This document shows, piece after piece, positions 9,246 to 17,557 of a stretch of DNA of 64,000 bases; position 1 is the first letter of the stretch; each line of letters starts with the position of its first letter. The notes below the pieces were generated by a model. That model was not told the DNA's origin, ran no database searches, and was given only the letters and a program-made list of their open reading frames with translations. The stretch lies in the NCBI GenBank assembly GCA_964480725.1, contig CAYZQO010000001.1, positions 138,360 through 202,359 on the forward strand, in the 5' to 3' direction. The position numbers and the translations under genes are program-made. The stretch comes from JAFGBI01 sp964480725. GTDB lineage: Bacteria; Myxococcota_A; Polyangia; Polyangiales; Polyangiaceae.

Positions 9246-11264
9246 ATGGCCCCAGCGATGCCGCCGCCGGCCGCTGACTACGTTCTGCTGCAGGACGCAA
9301 CCTTCCGTGGCCCGGCGGGGCCCTGCTTCCCGCACACGACATGGCGACTCCCCGCGGGCGAGCGCTGGGCCGTGCGGGGCGCGAGCGGCGCGGGCAAGTC
9401 CCTCTTCGTCGCGGCCCTCGTCGGGCGGCTCCCGCGCCTCGAGGGCTGGCTCCGCCACCCGTTCCTCGAGGGAAGGCCTCGCTGCCAGGACACCGTTTAC
9501 GGCGTGCTCCCGCCCGGCAGCATCGCCGTCGCGTCGATGGACGAGCACCGCGCGCTGCTCGCTGCCCGGGACTTCCACCAGCTCCGCTGGCACGCGTCTC
9601 TCGCGACCGGACGGGTCACCGTCGCCGAACACCTCGCGCGCGAGGCCGTGGAAGGCCTGAGCCCCTACGTGATCGCGACCGACGACGACCGGGCGGCGCG
9701 CTACCCCGCCCTGCTCGCGCGGCAGGTCGACCGGTTCGACCTGGGGCCACTGCTGCCTCGCGCGCTGCTCGCGCTCTCCAACGGCGAGCTCCATCGCGTC
9801 CTGCTCGCGCGCGCCTTGCTGCTCGAGCCGCGGCTGCTCATCGTGGACGATCCGTTCGCTGGGCTCGACGCCGGCACTCGCGCTCGGCTCGCCGAGCTCC
9901 TGGGCCAGCTCCCGGACGAGGGCACCGCCGTACTCCACGTCGCCGCGCGGGACGAGGACGTCGCCGCCGATGTCACCCACGAGATCGAGCTGGTCGAGGC
10001 CAGGGTCGTCCGCACCGGCCCGCGCCAGTGCCAGAGCCGCACGATCGCGGCGCTCACCGGGAACGGCGAGGCCAGGGCGCTCACCCCCAGCGCGGCCCCG
10101 GCTCAACAACCCACCGCGCCGGTGCTCGAGATCCGCGACCTCACGGTCCGGATCGACGGGGTCCCGCTCCTCGCCGGCGTGAGCTGGACGATCCGCGCCG
10201 GGGAGCGCTGGGCGCTGGTGGGCCGTAACGGTGCCGGCAAGAGCACCCTGCTCGCCGTGGTGCTCGCCGACCACCCGCAGGCGCACGCGAGCGACGTGAC
10301 GGTCGGCGGCCAGCGCCTCGGCCCCGGCACGAGCATCTGGGACGTCAAGCGGTGTCTCGGGTGGGTATCGCCGGAGCTCGACGCACACTATCCCGCGGGG
10401 ACGCCGGTGCTCGACGTCTTGCTGAGCGGCTTCCGCGCCTCCCTTGGCGTGCACCAGTCCCCCGCGGCCGGGGAGCGCTCCGCGGCCGCCGCTTGGCTCG
10501 AGCGCTTCGCCCTCGCGGCCCACGCCGCGACGGCCTTCGACGCCTTGCCACGGTGCGAGCGGCGGCTGGTCCTCCTCGCGCGCGCCGCGGTTCACGAGCC
10601 GCGGCTGCTCTTGCTCGACGAGCCCTGCCAAGGACTCGACGCCGCGGACCGGTCGCGCTTCGCCGACGCGCTCGACCTCACCCTCGACACGCTGGGGGCG
10701 GCGCTCGTCTACGTGACGCACGACCCCGGTGAACGCCCCCCAGGCGTCGCGCACACCCTCGAGCTCGTCGCCGGACGGGCGGTCGTTTCCGCTCGGCCCC
10801 CCAACGCCGCCCCCGCCACGCCCGAGCGGCCGCCGCTCCGCAAGGCCGGCCTCTTCGTGGTCGAGGGAGGCCGGGTGCTGCTCTGCCGCAAGCGGCGAGG
10901 GACCTCGCGGCTCATCCTGCCCGGCGGGCGTCACGAGGCCGGCGAGGACGACCTCGCCTGCCTCGCGCGCGAGCTCGCGGAGGAGCTGGGCCCGAGCGTC
11001 ACGGCCACCGGGCTCGATCGGCTCGGGCGCTACGAGCACCGCGCGGCGCAGGACGATCCCGCCGTTGAGCAACGGGTGATCATCGAGCTTTACGCGGGGC
11101 GCCTTGCCGGCGAGCCGCAGGCGTCGGGGGAGATCGCGGAGTTGGTCTGGTTCGCGGAGGACGACGACTGGGGGCGCCTGGCGCCGAGCCTCGCCGAGGC
11201 GATCTTTCCTGATTTGATCCGGCGCGGTCGGCTGCCCTGGACGCTGGGAGATCGCCGGGCATGA
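9246..11264 (+). CDS. ModF-like tandem ABC ATPase fused to a C-terminal Nudix hydrolase domain
   Basis: A 672-residue fusion. Residues 1-260 are a first nucleotide-binding domain with Walker A GASGAGKS (45-52), signature LSNGE (about 177) and Walker B LLIVDDP (about 195). Residues 285-520 are a second with Walker A GRNGAGKS (about 326) and Walker B LLLLDEP (about 453). Its block TSIWDVKRCLGWVSPELDAHY matches the ModF family. The second signature is degenerate (LPRCE instead of LSGGQ). Residues 530-665 form a Nudix fold with an intact Nudix box (561-583: G, five residues, E, seven residues, RELAEELG). There is no membrane segment, so this is a soluble ABC protein. Its stop overlaps the next gene by ATGA. 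The fusion to Nudix is the odd feature; substrates are unknown. Confidence 0.85.
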   Translation: MAPAMPPPAADYVLLQDATFRGPAGPCFPHTTWRLPAGERWAVRGASGAGKSLFVAALVGRLPRLEGWLRHPFLEGRPRCQDTVYGVLPPGSIAVASMDEHRALLAARDFHQLRWHASLATGRVTVAEHLAREAVEGLSPYVIATDDDRAARYPALLARQVDRFDLGPLLPRALLALSNGELHRVLLARALLLEPRLLIVDDPFAGLDAGTRARLAELLGQLPDEGTAVLHVAARDEDVAADVTHEIELVEARVVRTGPRQCQSRTIAALTGNGEARALTPSAAPAQQPTAPVLEIRDLTVRIDGVPLLAGVSWTIRAGERWALVGRNGAGKSTLLAVVLADHPQAHASDVTVGGQRLGPGTSIWDVKRCLGWVSPELDAHYPAGTPVLDVLLSGFRASLGVHQSPAAGERSAAAAWLERFALAAHAATAFDALPRCERRLVLLARAAVHEPRLLLLDEPCQGLDAADRSRFADALDLTLDTLGAALVYVTHDPGERPPGVAHTLELVAGRAVVSARPPNAAPATPERPPLRKAGLFVVEGGRVLLCRKRRGTSRLILPGGRHEAGEDDLACLARELAEELGPSVTATGLDRLGRYEHRAAQDDPAVEQRVIIELYAGRLAGEPQASGEIAELVWFAEDDDWGRLAPSLAEAIFPDLIRRGRLPWTLGDRRA

Positions 11265-13123
11265 CGGAGCCGCCCCCGCGCTTCCCCATCGAGCTGCTCG
11301 CCCCCGCGCGGGATCTCGACGGCGGGCTGGCGGCGATCGACCACGGCGCGGACGCCGTCTACGTCGGCGCCCCCGCCTTCGGCGCCCGCCGCGCCGCCAG
11401 CAATTCGCTGGCCGATGTCGCGCGCCTGATCGAACGGGCGCACCGCTACTGGGTCCGCGTCTACGCCACCCTCAACACCCTGCTCACCGACGCCGAGGTG
11501 GGGGCCGCGGCGGAGCTCGCGCGGCGCCTCGCCGAGCTCGGGGTGGACGGCATCATCGTGCAGGATCTCGCCTTCCTCGAGGTCGAGCTCCCCCCAGGAC
11601 TCGCGCTCATCGCGAGCACCCAGATGGACTGCCGCGATCCGGAGCGGATCCGGGTGCTCGAGGCGGCCGGAATGAGCCGGGCGATCCTCGCGCGCGAGCT
11701 GTCACTCGCCGAGATCGCCGCCGTGCGTCGGGCCGCGCCCCGGATCGAGCTCGAATGCTTCGTGCACGGCGCGCTCTGCGTCTCCTACAGCGGCCAGTGC
11801 TGGCTGAGCCACTCGGGCGGGGGTCGGAGCGGCAACCGCGGCGACTGCGCGCAGCCCTGTCGAAAGCCGTACGCGTTGGTCGACGCCACCGGGCAGCGCC
11901 TCGTCGAGCGCCAGCACCTGCTCTCCCTGCGCGATCTCGACCTCTCCGATCACCTCGGCGCGCTGCTCGACGCCGGCGTGACGGCCTTCAAGATCGAGGG
12001 TCGCCTCAAGGACCGCGCCACCGTCGCCACCACCGTCGCCCACTACCGGCGCCGGCTCGATCCCCAGCTCGCGGCGCGCGGCCTGCGGCGAGCGTCTTCG
12101 GGCAGCTCCGCGATCGCGTTCGAGCCCGACCCAGCGAGGGTCTTCCACCGGGGCGGCACGACGCACTTCCTGCTCGGGCGCCCCGCCGAGCACGCGACCC
12201 TGCGCACACCCAAGTCGCTGGGGCCGCTCGTGGGCCAGGTGACGGCCCAGCGCGGACGCCGCACCGGGGTCGCGCTCACGCCCGGGGTGGTGCTGCGCGC
12301 GGGTGACGGCCTCGCCTGGCTCGACGCGAACGGGACCCTGCAGGGGGCGGCCATCAGCCGCACAGAGGGCTCGGAGCTCGAGCTCGCGACTCCGGCGCGG
12401 CTGCCCGCGGGAACGGCCCTGCACCGAAGCCACGATCACGCCTACCTCGCCGCCGTCGAGCGGAGCCGGCCCCGCCGCGCGATCCCAGTGTCCCTCGCGC
12501 TCACCCGCAACGGCCCGGGGGAGCTCCGCCTCACCGCGGCGGACGCGGACGGCGTCGCGGCGTCGGCGACCCTCGCCGGTGACTTCGCGGCCGCCCGCGA
12601 TCCCGCGGCGGCGCGCGCTGCGATCCTCCGCCAGCTCGGCCGCTCCGGCGACACCGAGTTCGACGCGGTCACGGTCGAGCCCGGCGACGGGCCGCCGTAC
12701 CTGCCGCTCTCCACGCTGAACGGCCTGCGCCGCGCCGTGCTGGACGAGCTCCGCGCCGCCCGCGCGCGCGCGCGACCACGGCCGGCGCGACCCGATCCGG
12801 CCACCGTGTCCCCGGCCTGGCCCGACGCGCCGCTCGACTATCGCGCCAACGTGCTCAACGGGCTGGCAGAACGGTTCCTCGCGCGGCACGGCGCCGTGGT
12901 GTGCGAGCGCGCCGCGGAGAGCGGGGTGGACCTCCACGGTCGCGTGGTCATGACCACTCGCTACTGCCTCCTGCACGAGCTCGGCGGCTGCCCTGCGGCC
13001 GGCGGCTCGCCGCCCGGGACCCCGCCGTACGCGCTGGTCGACGAGGACGGCCGCCGGCTCGAGCTCGTCATCGACTGCGCAAGCTGCCAGATGCAGCTGC
13101 GCTTGCCCAAGCGATCGCGGTGA
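11261..13123 (+). CDS. rlhA: U32-family protein, RlhA-type 23S rRNA hydroxylation enzyme
   Basis: U32 proteins include RlhA (YdcP), needed for 5-hydroxycytidine formation at C2501 of 23S rRNA; others hydroxylate tRNA (TrhP). The 620-residue length with a second half after the U32 core (DUF3656 region, about 370-500) matches RlhA better than the shorter paralogues. The N-terminus has ELLAPARDLDGGLAAIDHGADAVYVGAP. The PROSITE-type U32 signature is seen at about 164-182 (ECFVHGALCVSYSGQCWLS), followed by GDCAQPCRKPY, giving the conserved cysteines. Two more Cys pairs occur near the C-terminus (about 577-612). The ATG overlaps the ABC-Nudix stop, so the two are coupled. Assignment among U32 paralogues is by length and domain layout only. 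Confidence 0.8.
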   Translation: MTEPPPRFPIELLAPARDLDGGLAAIDHGADAVYVGAPAFGARRAASNSLADVARLIERAHRYWVRVYATLNTLLTDAEVGAAAELARRLAELGVDGIIVQDLAFLEVELPPGLALIASTQMDCRDPERIRVLEAAGMSRAILARELSLAEIAAVRRAAPRIELECFVHGALCVSYSGQCWLSHSGGGRSGNRGDCAQPCRKPYALVDATGQRLVERQHLLSLRDLDLSDHLGALLDAGVTAFKIEGRLKDRATVATTVAHYRRRLDPQLAARGLRRASSGSSAIAFEPDPARVFHRGGTTHFLLGRPAEHATLRTPKSLGPLVGQVTAQRGRRTGVALTPGVVLRAGDGLAWLDANGTLQGAAISRTEGSELELATPARLPAGTALHRSHDHAYLAAVERSRPRRAIPVSLALTRNGPGELRLTAADADGVAASATLAGDFAAARDPAAARAAILRQLGRSGDTEFDAVTVEPGDGPPYLPLSTLNGLRRAVLDELRAARARARPRPARPDPATVSPAWPDAPLDYRANVLNGLAERFLARHGAVVCERAAESGVDLHGRVVMTTRYCLLHELGGCPAAGGSPPGTPPYALVDEDGRRLELVIDCASCQMQLRLPKRSR

Positions 13124-13139
13124 CCGGACAGGGGCCCGC

Positions 13140-13775
13140 TCAGCCGTACTTGACGGCGAAGATGCTCAGCGTCTTCGCGAGCCGTTCGCAGCGGTTGACG
13201 GCCTCCTCGATGTGCTCCAGCACCGAGCGCTCCCTGAGGAGCTGCTTGGCGTCAACCGCCGGGTCCTGGAAGAGCGCACCGAGCGCCTGACGATAGACGC
13301 CGTCAGCCTCCTTCTCGAGGCTGCGCACCGAGCGCCCCGCGGCGAGAATGCCCGGAAAATCGAAGCTGCGCAGGAGCGGCAGCGCCTGGGCGAGCTCCTG
13401 CGTGCAGCGGCCGAGGATCGCCAGTAACGCGCGCATCGGCTCGGTGAAGGCCGTCACCTGCAGCAGCGAGCAGACGCGAGCGGTGATGTTGACCGTGTCG
13501 ATCACGTCGTCGATCTCGGCGGCAAGCTGGTGGATGTCGTCGCGATCCAGCGGGGTGACGAAGGTGCGGGCGAGCCCCGACTCGACCTCGTGGAACAGCT
13601 CGTCGGCGCGGTGCTCGACGTCCTGAACCGCCTCGGCCACCGGTTCCGGGGCCCGCTCGTCCAGCTTCCCCAGCTCCTCGACCGCCTCGATCGCAAGCAG
13701 CGTCATCTGCTCGAGGAGTGCGAAGTACGACTCCTCCTTGGGGAACAGGCGGCGAATGGCTCTCTGCAGCGGCAA
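13140..13775 (-). CDS. PhoU-like DUF47 family protein
   Basis: An all-helical, about 211-residue protein of the DUF47 (PhoU-related) family, usually a partner or regulator of Pit-type phosphate carriers. A TTG start at 13775 was chosen because it gives the family N-terminus MPLQRAIRRLFPKEESYF and is preceded by AGGA with 5-base spacing; a longer frame upstream (to 13961) is Pro/Arg-rich and unlike the family. Typical blocks include EVEHRADELFHEV-like and DRDDIHQLAAEIDDVID, which carries the acidic DxxDD cluster that binds metals in PhoU. It is convergent with the U32 gene. The neighbour upstream is a ZIP transporter rather than a Pit carrier. Confidence 0.85.
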   Translation of the reverse strand: MPLQRAIRRLFPKEESYFALLEQMTLLAIEAVEELGKLDERAPEPVAEAVQDVEHRADELFHEVESGLARTFVTPLDRDDIHQLAAEIDDVIDTVNITARVCSLLQVTAFTEPMRALLAILGRCTQELAQALPLLRSFDFPGILAAGRSVRSLEKEADGVYRQALGALFQDPAVDAKQLLRERSVLEHIEEAVNRCERLAKTLSIFAVKYG

Positions 13776-14105
13776 GGGCGATCCTGGTCGGGCGCGCGGT
13801 GCGGCGCGGGCGATCGGCTCATTCTGGCCGATCGGTCCCCGACCCAGGCAGTGTACCCAATCGGCGCTCGCCGTGCAGGGCGTGGGTTGCCGCTGGGCGG
13901 GCGAAGCCGAACGGAGGGCCGTCCCGTAGCGCGAAGCGAGGTGACTTGCCGCCTCTACCACGCAGAGACTGGCCGAATCCGCCGCTCATCGGGGCCCAGT
14001 CAGCGACGGGCGAGTCCCGGTGGTCCACCCGCGAGTCAGCGATCGCCGAGGAGGATCGCGCCTCGTCTCCTGCGTATTGCCACCGAATGACCTGCGAGTC
14101 TTCGG
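13776..14105. other. Intergenic region between DUF47 and ZIP genes
   Basis: About 330 bases without a convincing gene. Open frames here are Arg/Pro-rich composition artefacts. It presumably holds the promoter and leader of the minus-strand DUF47 gene. I see no clear -35/-10 pair, repeat or strong hairpin. Confidence 0.5.
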
Positions 14106-14918
14106 CTATCCCAAGCTCACGTCCAGAGCCATCATGAGCGCGAAGCCGAGCATGACGCCGATGGTCGCGGTGTCGGTGTCGCGGTCCCGCTGCGCCTCGG
14201 GGATCAGCTCCTCGACCACCACGAAGATCATCGCGCCGGCGGCGAAGGACAGCGCGTACGGGAGCAGCGGTCGCATGAGCAAGACGGCGGCGGCGCCCGC
14301 GACGCCCGCCACCGGCTCGACGACGCCCGAGGCCTGACCGAAGAGGAAGCTCCGCGTGCGGCTGAAACCCTCGCGTCGCAGCGGCGCGGCCACCGCCAAA
14401 CCCTCCGGGAAGTTCTGGATTCCGATCCCCAGCGCCAGCGCGACGGCCGCCCCCAGCGTGGCGGACGGGAGGCCGGCGGCGACGGCGCCAAAGGCGACCC
14501 CCACCGCGAGCCCCTCGGGGATGTTGTGCAACGTGATGGCGAGCACCAGCAGCACGCTCCGGTGCCAACGGGTCTTCGGCCCTTCGGCCTCCTCCACCGG
14601 CAAGCCGAGGTGGAGGTGCGGCGTCAGCTTGTCTGCGACCCACAGGAACGCGCCCCCGGCAAGGAAGCCGAGGAGCGCGGGGGGGAGCCCGTTGCCACCG
14701 TCCTCCTCGGCGATCGCGATGGCGGGCGCCAAGAGCGACCAGTAGCTCGCCGCGATCATGACGCCGGCCGCGAACCCCAGCATCCCGTCCAGGAGACGGC
14801 GATTGACCTTCTTGAACACGAAGACCAACGCCGCGCCGAGCGCGGTCAGACCCCAGGTGAAGGTCGTGCCGAGCAACGCCTGCAGGACCGGATTCAACTC
14901 GACGAACCAAGACGGCAT
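14106..14918 (-). CDS. gufA: ZIP-family divalent metal transporter, GufA-like
   Basis: Inner-membrane ZIP transporter of 270 residues, close in plan to GufA of Myxococcus and bacterial ZupT-like ZIPs (Zn/Fe/Mn uptake). It has about eight membrane segments. The metal-binding helices carry HNIPEG (residues 131-136) and QNFPEG (168-173), the paired [H/Q]NxPEG motifs of ZIP helices IV and V. A VVVEELIPEA motif lies at about 233-242. A His-containing loop (TPHLHLG, about 99-105) follows helix III, where ZIP proteins often have a variable metal-sensing loop. The gene is monocistronic or followed by DUF47 after a long gap. The metal is not predictable from sequence alone. Confidence 0.9.
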   Translation of the reverse strand: MPSWFVELNPVLQALLGTTFTWGLTALGAALVFVFKKVNRRLLDGMLGFAAGVMIAASYWSLLAPAIAIAEEDGGNGLPPALLGFLAGGAFLWVADKLTPHLHLGLPVEEAEGPKTRWHRSVLLVLAITLHNIPEGLAVGVAFGAVAAGLPSATLGAAVALALGIGIQNFPEGLAVAAPLRREGFSRTRSFLFGQASGVVEPVAGVAGAAAVLLMRPLLPYALSFAAGAMIFVVVEELIPEAQRDRDTDTATIGVMLGFALMMALDVSLG

Positions 14919-15376
14919 GGCGAGGCTCCGAAGCGACTCCGTCGACGGTCGAACGACTTGAAAGTACCCTCCTGGTCGGGGGCTAGCAAGCAGCCATCAG
15001 GCAGGTCCCTCGCGTCGGATCCTCCGCCGGCCCGGGACCGGAGTCACCGGGTCGGTCGCGGGAAGACCCAAGCCAGCAGGGCGCGGCCACCACCGTGATG
15101 GTCAGCGCTGCGAACCCCACGGGGTCGAACCCAATCGTCGTGCGCGTCTCCAGCGCTCCGAGGTTCACCGAGATCGGGCCGGTGGCGGGCAAGCGCCGCT
15201 CATCGTCTCGATATCTCGATCGCCCCCGACCTCGCTTGACGCTGGGTCGGGGTGCGCCACGCCACGTCACTCTGCCGTCGAGCTCGCCGCATCGGCGCGC
15301 TTGGCGTGGCCCCAGGTAGCGTGCGATGCTCTCCCGCTAGGCCCGGGCGGGCGCGAGGCTCGAGCGCGAGGACGCT
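14919..15376. other. Intergenic region upstream of GspE-like gene
   Basis: About 460 bases between divergent genes. A minus-strand frame at 14983-15270 encodes a short peptide with one hydrophobic stretch (FAALTITVVAAPCWL). It lacks family resemblance and a ribosome site, so I treat it as a possible remnant rather than a gene. No repeat, RNA gene or clear promoter is visible. Confidence 0.4.
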
Positions 15377-16879
15377 GTGCGCGACTGGGGACGAACGATG
15401 CTGGGGCTGGGGGTGCTCCTCTCCGTCGGCGCCGTCGGCCTGGCGCTGTGGCGCGCCGAGGTGCGCAGCGTCGTCGAGCTCTACCCCACCGTCGCGGCGC
15501 TCTACGCCCGCTCCTTCACCGCGCCCCTCTGGAGCCTGCTCCCGGCCACTGCCGGTGCCGCGCTGGGGCTCGCCCTGCTCGCCTCGCTCGCGACGACGCT
15601 GTCCGTTGCCGCGCCCCGGCGCGGCCCCGAGTTCTCGGGGCTCTCGACCCGGGGGACGCGCGAGGCCCTCGCCGAGGTGCGGCGGCGCGTCGCCGCGCAC
15701 ATCGCGGATCCCGCGCCGAGCGCCGTCGGAGTGCTCGACGAGCTCCTGCGCGGCGCGGTCGCCTCTGGCGCCAGCGACCTGCACCTGTCGCCCTCCCCCG
15801 CGGGGCTCGCGGTCACCTACCGGGTGCAGGGGAGCATCCACCCCGTGCTCGAGCTGCCGCTCGCGCTCGGCGCCCCGCTGACCATCCGGGTGAAGGTGCT
15901 GGCGCGCCTGGACATCTCCGTGCGTGGGGTTCCCCAGGACGGGCGCCTCGTCCGCGCGCTCGACGGCCGCGAGATCGAGGCGCGGGTTTCCACGCTGCCG
16001 ACCGAGTCGGGGGAGCGCGTCGTGCTCCGGCTGGTGCGCGGCGCAGTCGGGGTGCCCGAGCTCGAGGGGCTCGGCTTTTCGATGGAGGTCTACGCGGGCC
16101 TGCACGATCTGTTGACCAAGCCGCAGGGGCTGCTCTTCGTCACCGGACCGGTCGGGAGCGGCAAGACGACGACGCTGTACGCCGCGATGAAACACGTGGC
16201 CGAGTCTCGTGGGAGAATGGTCACGCTGGTAACGCTCGAAGATCCCATCGAGCTCGAGCTGCCCTTCGCGACCCAGACCCAGATGAACCCGCGCGCCGGC
16301 CTGACCTTCGCGGGGACGCTGCGGAGCGTGCTCCGTCAGGATCCGAACGTGCTCATGCTGGGCGAGATCCGCGACCGAGAGACCGCGGAGATCGCCATGC
16401 AGGCGGGGCTGACGGGCCACCTCATCCTGACCTCGGTGCACGGGGAGGGCGCCGCCGGGCCCTTCGCGCGCCTGATGGAGATGGGCGTCGAGCCCTTCGC
16501 CATCGCCAGCGCCACCGTCGGCTGCCTCTCGCAGCGGCTGGTGCGCACGCTCTGCGTCGCGTGTCGACGCCAGGCCCCCGCGGAGCCGCTCCACCGCGAG
16601 CGCTTCGCGCGGCTCGGTGTCTCCCTCCCCGACGAGCCCTTCTTCGAGCCGGTCGGCTGCGAGCACTGCGAAGGCCAAGGCTACACGGGCCGCGTCCCCC
16701 TGGGCGAGCTGTTGCGGGTGGACGCCCGTCTCCGGCAGGCCGTCCACAGCCGCGCGGGCACGGCCGAGCTCTACGCGCTCGCTCGCGACGCGGGCATGAC
16801 CCCCCTGATCGAGGACGGCCTCGAGCGAGCCCGCTCGGGCGACACCTCGCTGACCGAGGTGCTGAGGGTGGCCGGATGA
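15377..16879 (+). CDS. Membrane-anchored GspE/PilB-like secretion ATPase
   Basis: A 500-residue type II/IV secretion ATPase. Motifs: Walker A GPVGSGKT (257-264), Asp box TLEDPIE (286-292), Walker B LMLGEIRD (327-334), His box GHLILTSVHGEGA (347-359), and a four-cysteine zinc site (C393, C396, C428, C431). The usual soluble N1/GspE_N domain is missing. Instead residues 8-26 and 52-78 look like membrane segments, which is unusual for this normally peripheral ATPase. The His box has EG where many family members have ND. No other pilus or T2SS gene is nearby. The GTG start is tentative, and the stop overlaps the next gene by ATGA. Confidence 0.82.
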   Translation: MRDWGRTMLGLGVLLSVGAVGLALWRAEVRSVVELYPTVAALYARSFTAPLWSLLPATAGAALGLALLASLATTLSVAAPRRGPEFSGLSTRGTREALAEVRRRVAAHIADPAPSAVGVLDELLRGAVASGASDLHLSPSPAGLAVTYRVQGSIHPVLELPLALGAPLTIRVKVLARLDISVRGVPQDGRLVRALDGREIEARVSTLPTESGERVVLRLVRGAVGVPELEGLGFSMEVYAGLHDLLTKPQGLLFVTGPVGSGKTTTLYAAMKHVAESRGRMVTLVTLEDPIELELPFATQTQMNPRAGLTFAGTLRSVLRQDPNVLMLGEIRDRETAEIAMQAGLTGHLILTSVHGEGAAGPFARLMEMGVEPFAIASATVGCLSQRLVRTLCVACRRQAPAEPLHRERFARLGVSLPDEPFFEPVGCEHCEGQGYTGRVPLGELLRVDARLRQAVHSRAGTAELYALARDAGMTPLIEDGLERARSGDTSLTEVLRVAG

Positions 16880-17322
16880 GCCGCGCGGCGCTGGAGCGGC
16901 TCGCGGATGGCCTCTGGCTCGGCGCCGGTGCGCTCAGCCTGACGCTCGGCGCGCGCGCCGGGTACGTGGCGACGACGACGCCGGGTGCGTCGAGCGCAGA
17001 GCCGCCCGCGGTGACGGCGAGCCCCGCGGCGCGGCAGCTGCCGGGGCCCACGCGGGCGGCGCCGACCCGAGGCCGTCCGGAGCGCGCTGCGCCCGGCGCG
17101 CTCGTCACGACGCAGATCATCGTGGACGGCGCCGGCCTCGGTCGCGCCACGGTCCGCGTCGACGGGGCCGAGGTCGGCCAGACCCCGTACATCGGCGACG
17201 TGACCTGTCGCGTCGGCGAGCCGGTCCGCGTCGAGCTCTTGAGCAGCCGCGATGAGGGGCGATCGTATGCGGTCCCCTGCCGCGACGACGTGCTGCGGCT
17301 GTCCGTGGGCCAGGCGAGGTAG
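16876..17322 (+). CDS. Small anchored protein with PEGA-like domain, partner of the GspE-like ATPase
   Basis: A 148-residue protein with an N-terminal hydrophobic segment (about residues 12-30). A Pro/Ala/Arg-rich linker follows. The C-terminal beta domain (about 76-145), with IIVDGAGLGRATVRVDGAEVGQTP, resembles PEGA-type surface domains. It overlaps the ATPase gene by four bases, so the two are probably made together. The function is unknown. The N-terminal anchor puts the beta domain on the periplasmic side if the segment is a signal anchor. The gene is followed by a miniature repeat element. Confidence 0.7.
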   Translation: MSRAALERLADGLWLGAGALSLTLGARAGYVATTTPGASSAEPPAVTASPAARQLPGPTRAAPTRGRPERAAPGALVTTQIIVDGAGLGRATVRVDGAEVGQTPYIGDVTCRVGEPVRVELLSSRDEGRSYAVPCRDDVLRLSVGQAR

Positions 17323-17387
17323 GGCGGGGCGGAGGACCTCCGGTGGCCGACGAGCGGCGACCCCGCTCGCCCCCCCCGCGGGGGACG

Positions 17388-17547
17388 CTCGAGCACCGAA
17401 CAGGTTGCCGACCGCGAAGGAGTCCCGGAAAATGCCTCCGTGCCGGGCGAGGAGACATTCTCCAGGCCTCCGTCGCCGAAGTCTGCTCCCAATTCGGTGC
17501 TGAGGGTCGTTGATTTATCGCAGCAATCAACCTGATTGCTGCTCTAG
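17388..17547. repeat. Miniature inverted-repeat element, copy 1
   Basis: First of three related intergenic elements (others at 36135 and 60777). It runs from CTCGAGCACCGAACAGGTTG to the reverse-complement-like right end, which finishes in CTCTAG. Inside, an imperfect hairpin pairs bases about 17419-17434 with 17451-17466 (roughly 13 of 16 positions). Near the right end a perfect 10-base-pair hairpin with a 3-base loop occupies 17520-17542 (arms GCAGCAATCA and TGATTGCTGC). No ORF lies inside it. It ends 10 bases before the aroC start, so the AGGA ribosome site of aroC straddles its edge. Confidence 0.75.
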
Positions 17548-17557
17548 GATGCGGGCC

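Noticed and set aside
6982..9342. A 786-codon minus-strand ORF opposite mfd
   Set aside because: It lies entirely antisense to a gene with all Mfd motifs. Composition is Arg/Ala/Gly/Asp-rich, as expected for a GC-rich mirror frame.
9189..11072. A 627-codon minus-strand ORF opposite the ABC-Nudix gene
   Set aside because: Shadow frame of a protein with clear Walker and Nudix motifs.
17520..17542. Right hairpin of the element read as a simple rho-independent terminator
   Set aside because: No T-run follows, it is immediately before the aroC start, and it forms part of a terminal inverted repeat shared by three copies.
17388..17547. Integron attC-like interpretation of the repeat element
   Set aside because: The ends do not match the RYYYAAC/GTTRRRY core sites, and there is no gene-cassette arrangement or integrase in the window.
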